From positions 23,748 through 36,221 of the forward strand of contig LNKV01000192.1 of assembly GCA_001465935.1 (NCBI GenBank): a DNA stretch of 12,474 nt, in the 5' to 3' direction. The notes beneath the pieces are model-generated. The model worked only from the letters and a program-made list of their open reading frames with translations. It searched no databases and had not been told where the DNA came from. This document shows positions 1 through 8,451 of this stretch, one piece after another; positions within the stretch are counted from its first letter, which is position 1, and every line of letters starts with the position of its first letter. A program made the position numbers and the translations under genes. Source of the DNA: Clarireedia homoeocarpa. Lineage: Eukaryota; Ascomycota; Leotiomycetes; Helotiales; Rutstroemiaceae.

Positions 1-1094
1 CAGATATTAGTTTCGCTTATATAAGCTAGACTAGCGTCTATTCCGGGTTTAGTGTCAAATAAAAGCTCTAGGCATAATTGGTTGGTGTTTAGCTTATCTC
101 GTAGCTTCCTTCGTGCTAGGGCAAATTGACAGCACGCTAGCATTAAGTACTCTGTAGTCTCTTTTTGGCTATATATACATCTGTTAGACGGGCTAAGGCC
201 TAATCGGTGCAAATAAGCTTTAAGATATCTATGACCTATTTTGAGCTGATAAAAGGCGCTAGCAGCTATATACTTTGTACTAAGTGGGATCGAGAGCTTA
301 TTTCGGGTAACTAATTTATAAGTTGATAAATAATTAGTCCCTTCGGCTAATTAGTTGGCTTTCGATTTAGTATATTGTTCTAGTACTAGCGCCTAGTCTT
401 GGGATTTAATATACTTGATAATAGAGCCTAGGTAACCGAAGCTAGTTGTAATCGTATAGGGGTCGGTGCTAGCGCCTTCTTTAGCTAATTTGTCGGTTAG
501 CTTATTTCCTTCGATATCGCAATGTCCGGGGACCTATTCTAGCTTAATACTAGCGCCTTTTTTGACTATTTCAGTGTTAGCTTTGTAAACTCGTATTAGC
601 TGTTCTTGGCCTGAGTTGTCGTTTAGCGATATTAAGCGAGCTAATACTGATTAGTTGTCGCTATATACTATATACTCCTGATTTTAGTATACTAATTGGC
701 TAGCTAATTCGGTTGTTTGAGTAATACTCTCTAGCTCTCTATTATAGACTAGTTGCTTTAGGCCAATATTCTAGCTATAGCTTCTTAATAAAGCCTAATT
801 AGGGTCTAGGAAGGCTAAGTCTATACCTATTCCGAGAAAGTCACTAAGCTAGAAACCGTCTATATAAAAGGATAATTGATTAGTTACTAATATTAGAGTT
901 TTATCTTTATAGCTTTTAGCTTCTTCTTCTTTTAGTAAACGGCTAATTTAGACTGTATAAGGTATAGTAGCTGCCTAAGGGGGAAATTTAAATAGCTGGA
1001 TTTTTTCGAGACTAGCGGAATCGGCTAAGTAGTATATTGATCGTCTAATCCGGACTATTTAGGTTAGTCTAGTATTTTTTGGGATTAGGTTATT

Positions 1095-1116
1095 ATCGCT
1101 ATCGCTATCGCTATCG
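1095..1116 (-). repeat. Hexanucleotide repeat coding a Ser-Asp linker in ORF2
   Basis: The unit atcgct occurs three times plus a partial unit. On the minus strand, in the ORF2 frame, it encodes alternating Asp-Ser codons (GAT AGC) between the RT and RNase H domains, probably a flexible acidic linker. The matching place in the plus-strand copy (about 11115-11136) still shows the pattern, with most C and G in CpA or TpG contexts changed to T or A. Confidence 0.75.
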
Positions 1117-2962
1117 GAGGCTAGTAGCTAGGCCTAGATTAATTAGTAGTTAGAGTAGTTTTTAACTAACTTTAATATTCTAAAAGTGTATTAACAAGTT
1201 ACTATATCTAACTGTATTTAGGATAGGACTAGTATAGCTTCTACTTCTATTAGTATTACTAGACTAGTTTTAAATATATCTAAGATTTTATATAATACTA
1301 GGTTTTATAAGCTTTGTAACTAGCTCTTAATACTAGCTTAGTTTTTCTATTATATAGAGAACCTGTAGTCGGATATACTAGTAATACAAGCGAGGTAAAG
1401 CTAGTATATTACAAAAGGGAATAAACTGTATTAGGTATTAGCTAGCTAGTTAATTTATAAAAAAGCTATTTTAGCTTAGCTAATATATATTAATATATAG
1501 TACTTAAATTTTAGTATTTTATTAAAATAAATACCTAGCCACCTAACTATTTTTGAAAGGTATATTACTTGGCTATTCGGTAAATTAACTAGATTAGTCG
1601 TTTTTCAATTAGTGTAAAAATATATTAGCTCAGTTTTATCTAAATCGAACTTAATACTATTTAATATTCTAAGTATATAAAGCTTTTTAGCTTCTCTTTC
1701 TAGTATTCGGCAATTCTTTTTTAAGCTAGTGAAGCTAGTTACTAACACTATATCGTCTATATAAAACTAAACTAAGTAACTAATTAGTAGGAAAAGGTCG
1801 CGGATATAAATTAAGAATAAAATAAAGCTAATTAAATTACTTTAGAGAATATTAATATTAATTAACTAAAATAACTTAATATAATTATTAAAGTTAAGTC
1901 TTAATAGCCGGTCCTTTAAAAAGTAACTAACTTATACTATAAAGCTAATTAAAAGACTAAGCTTCTTTAGTACTACTAATAATTGATTTTTTGAGATATA
2001 ATCGAAAGCTCCTTTAATATCGAGAAATAAAACTAATATTTTAAATTTAATATTATTTTGGATTTTAACTACTAGTATTAGTACTATATTAATAACGGAC
2101 TTTTTAAACTTACTACTAATTTAGGAATTATATAATAAACTAGTAGTCTCGGCTAAATAGGCTAGTCTCTTAATTAATATCCTTTCGCTTATTTTATTTA
2201 AACAATTAAGAAATAAGATAATTTTATATACTTTTAAAACTAAGTAGTTAGGTTTAACTAGTTTTTTAAGTATAGTATTAGTAGCTTGCTTCTAATAAAT
2301 AAAGTAATAACTAAAATTAATTAATAAGTTATATACTTAGAAGAATATATTAAAAATAGCTTAGTAAACTTTATTAATAATATCCTAGGTAATTCTATTA
2401 GGTCCGGGTATTTTTCCTTTGATTTTAGTCGAGCAGGCTAATTTTAGCTCGCTAATTACTAGCTCGAGCTAGCTATCAGCTGTATAACCTCCCTAATCGG
2501 GACTAGTCGATAAAGGGGGTTGTGAAAAGAGAGTAGTCTTTAAAATAGCCGCTTTCCTTTCAAAGCTAGTTTAGTTAGAAATAGTTAGTAGTTTGTAATC
2601 CGAATAAGGCTTAGTATAACTAAAAGCTTTATAAATTATCTTTAGGTCGCTAGTCTCTAAGAAGCTATTCTAGTGATCCTTTTTAGTATATTTAATAATT
2701 GGAAAATAAGAATTACGCGCTAGTCAGTATTATTCTTAATAAAAAGCTGGATTTAGTAAATTTAGTTTTAATTTTCTTTAAATTAATAATATCGATTTTC
2801 TTAAATATTTTAACTTACTAGTCTACTAAGGCTTTACTCTTAATATCGGCTTTATTTTAGAAATCGCTTTACTAGCTACTAGCCCGATTAATCAAGTTAG
2901 TTCCGAGCTAATCGACTCTAAATAGCTTTGATTAGTTGTATTAAGCTTTAAATTAATTCTAG

Positions 2963-3401
2963 TAAACTCTGGGGGTTCCTGACTAAGAATTAAGCTATTT
3001 TCGACTAAATTAACTAGACTAGTCTTAAATAGTCCCCAATCAGCTACCTTAGTATTATAAGATTAAAGCGGGTTATTTAACCCTTGATTTTGCTTTTTTA
3101 TAATAAATAAAATTAGTAAGTGATCTAAACTAATATTATCTAATACTTGCTAATTATCAATATACTTTACTAACTTTGAAGTAGCTAAAGTTAAATCAAT
3201 AACTGACTAGCTAGTCTCTTTAAAGAAGGTATTAGTCCCGGGATTATTTAATAAATCAAGGTTATTATCTTTAATCCAATTTACTAATTAGGTTCTATTT
3301 AAGGTAATAGCTAAATTAGGGTTCTACCAAGGGTGGTATATATTAAAGTCCCCTAATATAAGCGAATTAGTCGAAATAGCTTTTAGAAATAAACTTCTTT
3401 T
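2963..3401. repeat. Inverted duplicate of 5875-6313 (endonuclease region)
   Basis: The reverse complement of this segment aligns without a gap to 5875-6313, with paired positions summing to 9276 throughout (for example GDFN at 3342-3353 with 5923-5934). Reading the two side by side, every difference I found except one (near 3047/6229) is a C/T or G/A transition. It is the part of the element present in both the minus-strand and plus-strand pieces of the inferred 5'-inverted insertion. Confidence 0.85.
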
Positions 3402-3509
3402 AAAAAACAAGTACCTTTATTAAAAACGATCCGATCTTTCTTAATTACAACTAATTATAGTACAGCGGATCGAATAAAGCAATTGGCTTTGTTCTACAAC
3501 CCGGCGCCA

Positions 3510-3576
3510 CCGAGTTATCGTCGTCGTCGCCGAAAATCACGTTTTTACCCTATATCTCGAGTTTTTATCGATATTT
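3510..3576 (+). repeat. 5' UTR module A, truncated copy
   Basis: It begins with ccgagttatcgtcg and is related to the module starting at 3706. The same pair occurs in the other copy at 6476 and 6673. Here the end of the module (taccctatatctc) carries RIP-type changes relative to taccccacatcgc in the other copy. Confidence 0.55.
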
Positions 3577-3705
3577 CGAAAAACATAAAAACTATCAAAA
3601 ACAATTAAAAATCTATCAAAAAACATATAAAAAACACTGCTTCTAGGTATATCGGCTTCTACGGATCCGTTAAACCAAAAATCACTTCGGTACGATACTT
3701 AGTTC

Positions 3706-3772
3706 CCGAGTTATCGTCGCCGGCGCCAAATTACTCTATATTGTAAAAATTCACTAAAAATCGACTATCTAC
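3706..3772 (+). repeat. 5' UTR module B, truncated copy
   Basis: This is the second occurrence of ccgagttatcgtcg in this 5' UTR, followed by ccggcgcc and a RIP-altered version of the taccccacatcgc block. It is a diverged direct repeat of the module at 3510. Confidence 0.55.
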
Positions 3773-3925
3773 TCCGGCGATATTAAGTAACGATATTAAG
3801 CCTAAATCACGTATTTAGCTTTTAATAAAATAATATTAAAGATTTACTAAGCTTCTGACTAATTTAGAAAAACTTTTCTAAAATTAATATAATTCCTATT
3901 AAAGGAGATATTAACACTAATTAAT

Positions 3926-5490
3926 ATAGAAGAGCTATCAACCCCCACAACTAATTAGAATACTTGGAATCAAGAGACTATTTCCTTTTTAACTACTTCT
4001 TTAACTACAATCGCTATTAGGTCTAGCTCTCCGGTTAATATACTTCGTACTAATATAGATATTATTATATCGCTTTCTCTACTAGCTACCCGCCGATTTA
4101 ACCTTTAAATCGATATATCTGGCCTTTCAGACGATCTAAGTACAAACCCTCTTTTTAGACTTATTATAAATAAAATCTCACTTCGACTATCTAAATAGAC
4201 TAACCCCTTTTCTCTAACTAATCGGACTAATAAAAATCCGAGAACCTCTACTAAACCCGCTAGCGACCCTGCTAACGCCAAAATCCTATAAGCCTATAAC
4301 TTATTGATTAAAGCTCTATTATTAGTTAAGTCTAAAGAAAAGTAAACCGATATTTTAAACTTAATTAAGATCTTCCGGGAATATACTAAGTTTAACCAAA
4401 TCAAGAAAGCTAGTTAATTATTAGTAGAACAAATTAACAACTTAGAATATACAACTAAATATATCGAGACTAAGGCTACTACTAGTATTAATATAGTTAA
4501 AGCGGCTTAAACTAAAGCTAAATCCCTTAATATCGAAAAATTAAATACTAATCTAACTATTTCGCTTAATACTATATTTAATACTAAGCTTAATACCGGG
4601 CTTGATACTATTTCTAAATCTTCTTTCGCTTCAGTAACTACTATTAATACTATTGACTTCTAGACTACTATAAAAACTAAAAAACTTATTAAAAAAGTTA
4701 AAAAAGCTATTAACTAGCTAATCCTAATCCGGGATCAATATATACTAATTTCTCTACTATAACTTCGAAATTCGCTTAATAAGGCTTTTAAACTAAAAAG
4801 TATTAAAAGACCTATTATTTCGGCTATTTCGACTACAACTAATAAGAAGAACCTAGTTATTACTATTATAGTCCCTTATACTACTAACTTCTTAATTGAG
4901 AAACTAGTAATTTAGGAAAAAGCCGCTAGTTTTAAGACTATTTAAAAGAATAAACTATAGTTTAAAGTAATACTATATAGTATTCCCACTAATAACTTTA
5001 ATATACCTGACGGAATAGAGCTAGTCTTGAATAAACTTAAGATTTTTAATAAGAATCTAGGGTTAAAACCTATCGAACTACCTTATTAGCTTAGCTCGGC
5101 TAATAACCGAGTGACTAAAAAGACTAACTTAGTAATCGTTTTATTTATAACTAGTGAAGAAGTAGATAAGTATATATATAACTATATATATATAGCTAGA
5201 ACTAGCTATCGGGCCGAAAAGCTATTAATAGTAACTAGGTTTACTTAGTATATTAAGTACTTAGGCTTTGAGTATATAATATAATTTTATAAAAAAGAGA
5301 CTAAATATAATCTATATAACGAGCTATATAATACCTCTTAATATAGCTATAGTGTTTGTAACAAAAGAGGTAAAAGCTATTCTTATCTAATATTTAAATA
5401 TACTAATTGCGGACTAGTATATAATACTAACTCAAAAGATTACGAGGTATATAAGGCTATTAAACAGGTTAGTTTATAATTAACTTAGAT
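3926..5490 (+). pseudogene. LINE ORF1 (gag-like) remnant, truncated copy
   Basis: ORF1 of this LINE type encodes the RNA-binding protein that packages element RNA. The probable start is the ATA at 3926, where ATG is expected by comparison with the other copy (ATA at 6893); TpG to TpA explains the change. Visible in frame are the N-terminal KLSTP-type region (here EELSTPTTN, then TAG), a helical Lys/Glu-rich middle, a gag-like stretch with LSSANNRVTKKTNLVIVLF at about 5090-5150, and C-terminal zinc knuckles (SVCNKRG near 5351, TNCGLVYNTNSKDYEVYK near 5402). Some Cys and His of the knuckles now read Tyr (TGC to TAC, CAC to TAT). Many in-frame TAA and TAG stops are present, with more damage at the N-terminus than in the copy at 6893. 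The precise ORF1 stop cannot be told from RIP-made stops. Confidence 0.85.
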
Positions 5491-6313
5491 ATAAGGATTA
5501 TATAAGTAAATTTAAACCGAAGTAGTTTTATAACTAAATCGATATTACAACTAACTATTGAATTTAATATCGATTTAATAATAATCTAAGAACTTTAGAT
5601 TATTACCGATACTAGTATCAACGTTAGCAACTTCCTAAATAATCGATCAATATTATATACTAGCTTTACTTAAATCCTAACTTTAAGTAAAGACTTCTAA
5701 CTACAAACTTTTATTTATATTACTAAAATACTAGCTACTAGTATACAGCTAGTAACTAATAATACTAATTTCGATTTATTAGTATTAAAGCTAGGCGAGA
5801 GGAGTAATATACTTAAAATAGTTAATATTTATAACGAGACTAGTCAAGTCAAAAGCGAATTAGCTAAAATAGTTGAAAGAAGTTTATTTCTAAGAGCTAT
5901 TTCGACTAATTCGTTTATATTAGGGGATTTTAATATATATTATCTTTAGTAGAACTCTAATTCGATTATTACTTTAAATAGAACCTAATTAGTAAATTAG
6001 ATTAAAGATAATAACCTTGATTTATTAAATAATTCTAAGATTAATACTTTCTTTAAAGAGACTAATTAGTTAGTTATTGATTTAACTTTAACTACTTTAA
6101 AGTTAGCGAGGTATATTAATAATTAGTAAGTACTAGATAATATTAGTTTAAATTACTTATTAATTTTATTTACTATAAAAAGGTAAAATCAAAGGTTAAA
6201 TAACCTACTTTAATCTTATAATACTAAGTTAGTTGATTAAGGACTATTTAAGACTAGTCTAATTGATTTAGTTGAAAATAGCTTAATTCTTAGTTAAGAA
6301 CCTCTAGAGTTCA
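5491..6313 (+). pseudogene. LINE ORF2 remnant, endonuclease only, truncated before RT
   Basis: This is the N-terminal part of ORF2, an AP-endonuclease-like domain that makes the target-site nick. The start is placed at ATA 5491 (probably ATG before RIP), just before VNLNRSS, a typical opening of fungal LINE endonucleases. In frame follow IEFNIDLIII with a damaged QEPW, LGDFNIYY at about 5920-5943 (GDFN intact at 5923-5934) and VIDLTLTT with its Asp at 6079-6081. It uses a different frame from ORF1, as in the full copy. TAG codons stand where the conserved Trp pair after GDFN should be. Homology ends at 6313, before any RT motif, so about two thirds of ORF2 is missing here; the matching RT and RNase H part lies on the minus strand at 1-2960. 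Confidence 0.87.
5875..6313. repeat. Inverted duplicate of 2963-3401 (endonuclease region)
   Basis: Plus-strand partner of the minus-strand segment 2963-3401; positions sum to 9276 with no gaps. It shares with that segment three variants that RIP cannot explain and that the copy at 8836-9274 lacks: A at 5994 (T at 8955), A at 6032 (C at 8993) and A at 6218 (T at 9179). Confidence 0.85.
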
Positions 6314-6340
6314 AGAAAAATTAGCCAAGTTCAGGAATCG
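6314..6340. other. 27-base non-element spacer between LINE copies
   Basis: Homology to the LINE interior ends at 6313 and homology to the LINE 5' end begins at about 6341. These 27 bases match neither. They retain several CpA dinucleotides and so look little affected by RIP. They may be flanking target DNA. The block agttcaagaa at 6308-6317 recurs as agttcaggaa at 6328-6337, 20 bases on. Confidence 0.6.
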
Positions 6341-6410
6341 AAAAAACGCGTACGGTTATCGAAAACGATCGGATCTTTCGTTATAACGACTAATTACGGT
6401 ACGGCGGTTC

Positions 6411-6463
6411 GAATAAAGCAATCGGCTTTGTTGTACNGAATAAAGCAATCGGCTTTGTTATAC
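6411..6463 (+). other. 26-base duplication around an N: probable unmerged contig overlap
   Basis: Positions 6411-6436 and 6438-6463 are the same 26 bases with one G/A difference (ttgtac against ttatac), separated by the only N in the window. The other copy has a single version at 3472-3497. The alignment offset between the copies rises from 2939 to 2966 across this point, exactly the 27 bases of one repeat plus the N. Confidence 0.85.
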
Positions 6464-6475
6464 GACCCGGCGCCA

Positions 6476-6540
6476 CCGAGTTATCGTCGTCGACGTCGAA
6501 AAGTGAGGTTTTTACCCCACATCGCGATTTTTCACCGATA
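6476..6540 (+). repeat. 5' UTR module A, near-complete copy
   Basis: Order of blocks: ccgagttatcgtcg at 6476-6489, then taccccacatcgc at 6513-6525, then ttcacc at 6531. The same blocks recur in the same order from 6673, with an 11-base shorter spacer. ggcgcc lies just upstream at 6469-6474. Confidence 0.6.
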
Positions 6541-6672
6541 TTTCGAAAAACACAAAAACCATCAAAAACAATTAAAAATCTATCAAAAAACATATAAAAA
6601 ACACTGCTTCTGGGTATATCGGCTTCTGCGGATCCGTTAAACCAAAAATCACTTCGGTACGACACTTGGTTC

Positions 6673-6730
6673 CCGAGTTATCGTCGCCGGCGCCAAATTA
6701 CCCCACATCGCAAAAATTCACCAAAAATCG
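6673..6730 (+). repeat. 5' UTR module B, near-complete copy
   Basis: Second set of blocks: ccgagttatcgtcg at 6673-6686, ggcgcc at 6689-6694, taccccacatcgc at 6699-6711, then ttcacc. It is a diverged direct repeat of the module at 6476, about 190 bases away. Confidence 0.6.
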
Positions 6731-6892
6731 ACTGTCTGCTCCGGCGACATTAAGCAACGACATTAAGCCCAAATCACTTATTTGGCTCTTAATAAAACAA
6801 TATTAAGGATTTGCTAGACTCCTAGCTTATTTGGGAAAGCTTTTCCGGTGTCAATACGATTCCTATTAAGGGAGATATTGACACTAATCAAT

Positions 6893-8451
6893 ATAGAAAA
6901 GCTATCAACCCCCACAACCAATCAGAACGCTTGGAATCAAGAAACTACTTCCTTTTTAACTACTTCTTCAGCTATAACCGCTATTAGGTCTAGCCCTCCG
7001 GTTAATATACTTTGTACTAATATAGATATCACTATATCGCCTTCTCTACTAGCTACCCGCCGATTTAACTCTCAAATTGATATATCTGGCCTCAGCGATA
7101 ATCTTAGTACAAACCCCCTTTTTGGACTTATAACTGGACTTGGTATTATTCTAATTCGATTACTAAAACGGACCAACTCCTTTTTACTAGGTAACCGGAA
7201 CAATAAAAATCCGAAAACCTTTACTGAACCTGCTAGCGACTCTGCTAGCGTCAAAATCCTACAAGCTTATAACTTATTGATTAAAGCTCTTTTATTAGTT
7301 AAGTCCAGAGAAAAGTAAACTGATATTTAGGACTTAATCGAAATCTTCCGGGAATATACTAAGTCTAACTAAATTAAGAAGGTTAGTTAATTATTAGTAG
7401 GTCAAATTAATAACTTGGAATACGCAACTAGATATATCGAGACTAAGGCTAACACTAATATTAATATAGTTAAAATAGTTTAAACTATAGTTAAATTCCT
7501 TAATATCGAAAAATCAAGTATTAAACCAACTATTTTACTTAATATTAGACTTAATACTAAGTTTAATATTAATATTAAACCGACTTTTACTTCGATAGTT
7601 ACTGTTAATACTAACTAATTATAGACTATTATAAAGGCTAAAAAGCCTATTAAGAAAGCTAAAAAAGTAGCTAACTAGCTAATCTTAATCTAGGACTAAT
7701 ATAAAGCTATTTCTCTATTATAACTTTATAATATATTTAATAAAGCTTTTGAGCTAAAAGATATTAAAAGACCTATTATTTCAGCTATTTCGATTACAAC
7801 TAATAAGAAGAATCTAGTTATAACTACTATAGCCCTTTATATTACTGACTTCTTAATTAAGAAACTAGTAATTTAGAAAAAGACTATTAATTTCTAGACT
7901 ATTTAAAAGAATAAGTTATAGTTTAAAGTAGTATTATATAATATTCTTACTAATAACTTTAATATATTTAATAGAATAAAGTTAGTTTTAAATAAGCTTA
8001 AGACTTTTAATAAGAGTCTAGAGTTAAATTCTATTAAACTATCTTATTAGTTTAGCTCGGCTAATAACCGAGTGATTAAAAGAGCTAACTTAGTAATAGT
8101 TTTATTTATAACTAGTAAAGAAGTAGATAAGTATATATATAATTATATATATATAACTAGAACTAGCTACTAAACTAAGAAGCTATTAACTATAACTAGG
8201 TTTACTTAGTATATTAAGTATTTAGACTTTAGATATATAATATAATATTATAAAAAAGAGACTAAATATAGTCTATATAGCGAGTTATATAATACCTCTT
8301 AATACTATTATAGTATTTATAATAAAAAGAGTAAAAGTTATTTTTACTTAATATTTAAATATACTAATTGCGAACTAGTATATAGTACTAACTCGAAGGA
8401 TTACAAGATATATAAAGTCACTAAACAGGTTAGTTTATAATTAGCTCGGAT
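6893..8451 (+). pseudogene. LINE ORF1 (gag-like) remnant, near-complete copy
   Basis: Nucleocapsid-like RNA-binding protein of the element, about 520 residues if read through. The start is taken as ATA at 6893 (AAT ATA GAA AAG), a likely former ATG hit by TpG to TpA; the frame is open upstream to 6848 only through a GTG without support. The first 142 codons are open, to TAA at 7316, probably a former Gln codon. After that the frame continues with stops. Features by residue: Ser/Thr-rich N-terminus (about 1-80); helical region with ILQAYNLLIKALLLVKS (about 120-140); Lys-rich basic stretch (about 245-265); gag-like core with SSANNRVIKRANLVIVLF (about 388-405); zinc-knuckle region (about 470-510) where only the Cys of KYTNCELVY at 8369 remains and others read Tyr. 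The C-terminal boundary with ORF2 is uncertain, because the natural stop cannot be told from RIP-made ones. Confidence 0.87.

Larger units (their letters stand above)
1..3401 (-). mobile_element. Tad1-like LINE, 3' part of a copy, RIP-degraded
   Basis: This is a minus-strand fragment of a fungal non-LTR retrotransposon, reading from 3401 down to the window edge. It starts inside the endonuclease domain just upstream of the GDFN motif, continues through RT, RNase H and the C-terminal Cys/His motif, and runs off the left end. Its reverse complement aligns with 8836-12230 in the plus-strand copy; paired positions sum to 12231 from the C-terminus through RT and to 12237 in the endonuclease, so the net length difference is only 6 bases in 3.4 kb. 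It abuts, head to head, the 5' end of another copy at 3402. I infer that it and 3402-6313 are two halves of one 5'-inverted insertion. Confidence 0.9.
1..3401 (-). pseudogene. LINE ORF2 remnant: endonuclease end, RT, RNase H, C-terminal Cys/His motif
   Basis: ORF2 encodes the polyprotein that nicks target DNA and copies the element RNA into it. Read on the minus strand in one frame: GDFNIYHPW at 3353-3327, followed by TAG where a second Trp is expected; SVIDLTLAT around 3195 (second endonuclease Asp); KIPGPNRIT near 2400; RT motif A LFLDIKGAF (Asp at 2021-2019); RT motif C YIDD at 1763-1752; RNase H FYIDGF (Asp at 860-858), YSDN, and VPGHCDIEGN at 533-504; then a Cys/His motif (SNRCIYSQKETTEY, LMLAC) at about 190-120. 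GDFN, YIDD and VPGH are spaced by multiples of three, so no frameshift separates them. Many TAG and TAA codons interrupt the frame, several at expected Trp or Gln positions. Catalytic Asp codons survive here, unlike in the copy at 8452-12267. The segment is non-functional. Confidence 0.9.
3402..3925 (+). promoter_or_regulatory. LINE 5' UTR, plus-strand truncated copy
   Basis: The stretch between the head-to-head junction and the ORF1 remnant has no supportable gene. It matches 6341-6892 and is the least AT-rich part of this copy. Two related modules start with ccgagttatcgtcg at 3510 and 3706, separated by an A-rich tract (about 3580-3632). LINE 5' UTRs normally hold an internal promoter, so a promoter role is inferred; no specific motif is claimed. 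Relative to the other copy its changes are mostly CpA to TpA or TpG to TpA. Confidence 0.6.
3402..6313 (+). mobile_element. Tad1-like LINE, 5' part of a copy, 3'-truncated, RIP-degraded
   Basis: This plus-strand piece carries the 5' UTR, the whole ORF1 remnant and the endonuclease part of ORF2. It follows the copy at 6341-12474 at an offset of 2939 at its start, 2967 at the ORF1 start and 2961 from the zinc knuckles to the end. Homology to that copy stops after 6313 (partner 9274), between the endonuclease and RT domains. Losing the 3' end is not what ordinary LINE insertion gives, because reverse transcription starts at the 3' end. It fits the inverted 5' half of a twin-primed insertion whose 3' half is 1-3401. 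A later deletion or a misassembly is the alternative. Confidence 0.88.
6341..6892 (+). promoter_or_regulatory. LINE 5' UTR, near-complete copy
   Basis: GC- and CpG-rich leader upstream of ORF1, probably holding the internal promoter of the element (inferred from LINE biology; no specific motif is claimed). It contains the N at 6437 with flanking 26-base duplication, two related modules starting at 6476 and 6673, and an A-rich tract at about 6547-6602. Short Arg/Lys-rich reading frames cross it, but they lack a convincing start and are not called. Confidence 0.6.

Noticed and set aside
5165..5195. TATA-rich tract as a promoter
   Set aside because: It is inside the ORF1 frame, coding KYIYNYIYIAR-like residues, and is equally present in the other copy at about 8130-8156.
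6428..6640. 70-codon Arg/Lys-rich open frame on the plus strand
   Set aside because: It crosses the N, starts only at a non-ATG codon beside the duplication, and is composed of CpG-rich and A-rich UTR sequence. The other copy has the same frame interrupted by TAG and without a start. It may be a relic upstream frame but is not supported as a gene.
6390..6665. 91-codon open frame on the minus strand
   Set aside because: It lies across the LINE 5' UTR, includes the N and the artificial-looking 26-base duplication, and has no recognisable protein features. It is antisense to the element.
7072..7254. 60-codon open frame on the minus strand
   Set aside because: It is antisense to the ORF1 remnant with no independent features.
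6848..7318. 156-codon open frame taken as an intact gene
   Set aside because: It is the N-terminal part of LINE ORF1, starts with an unsupported GTG, and ends at a probable former Gln codon; the homologous frame continues to the zinc knuckles near 8369. It is reported as part of the ORF1 remnant.
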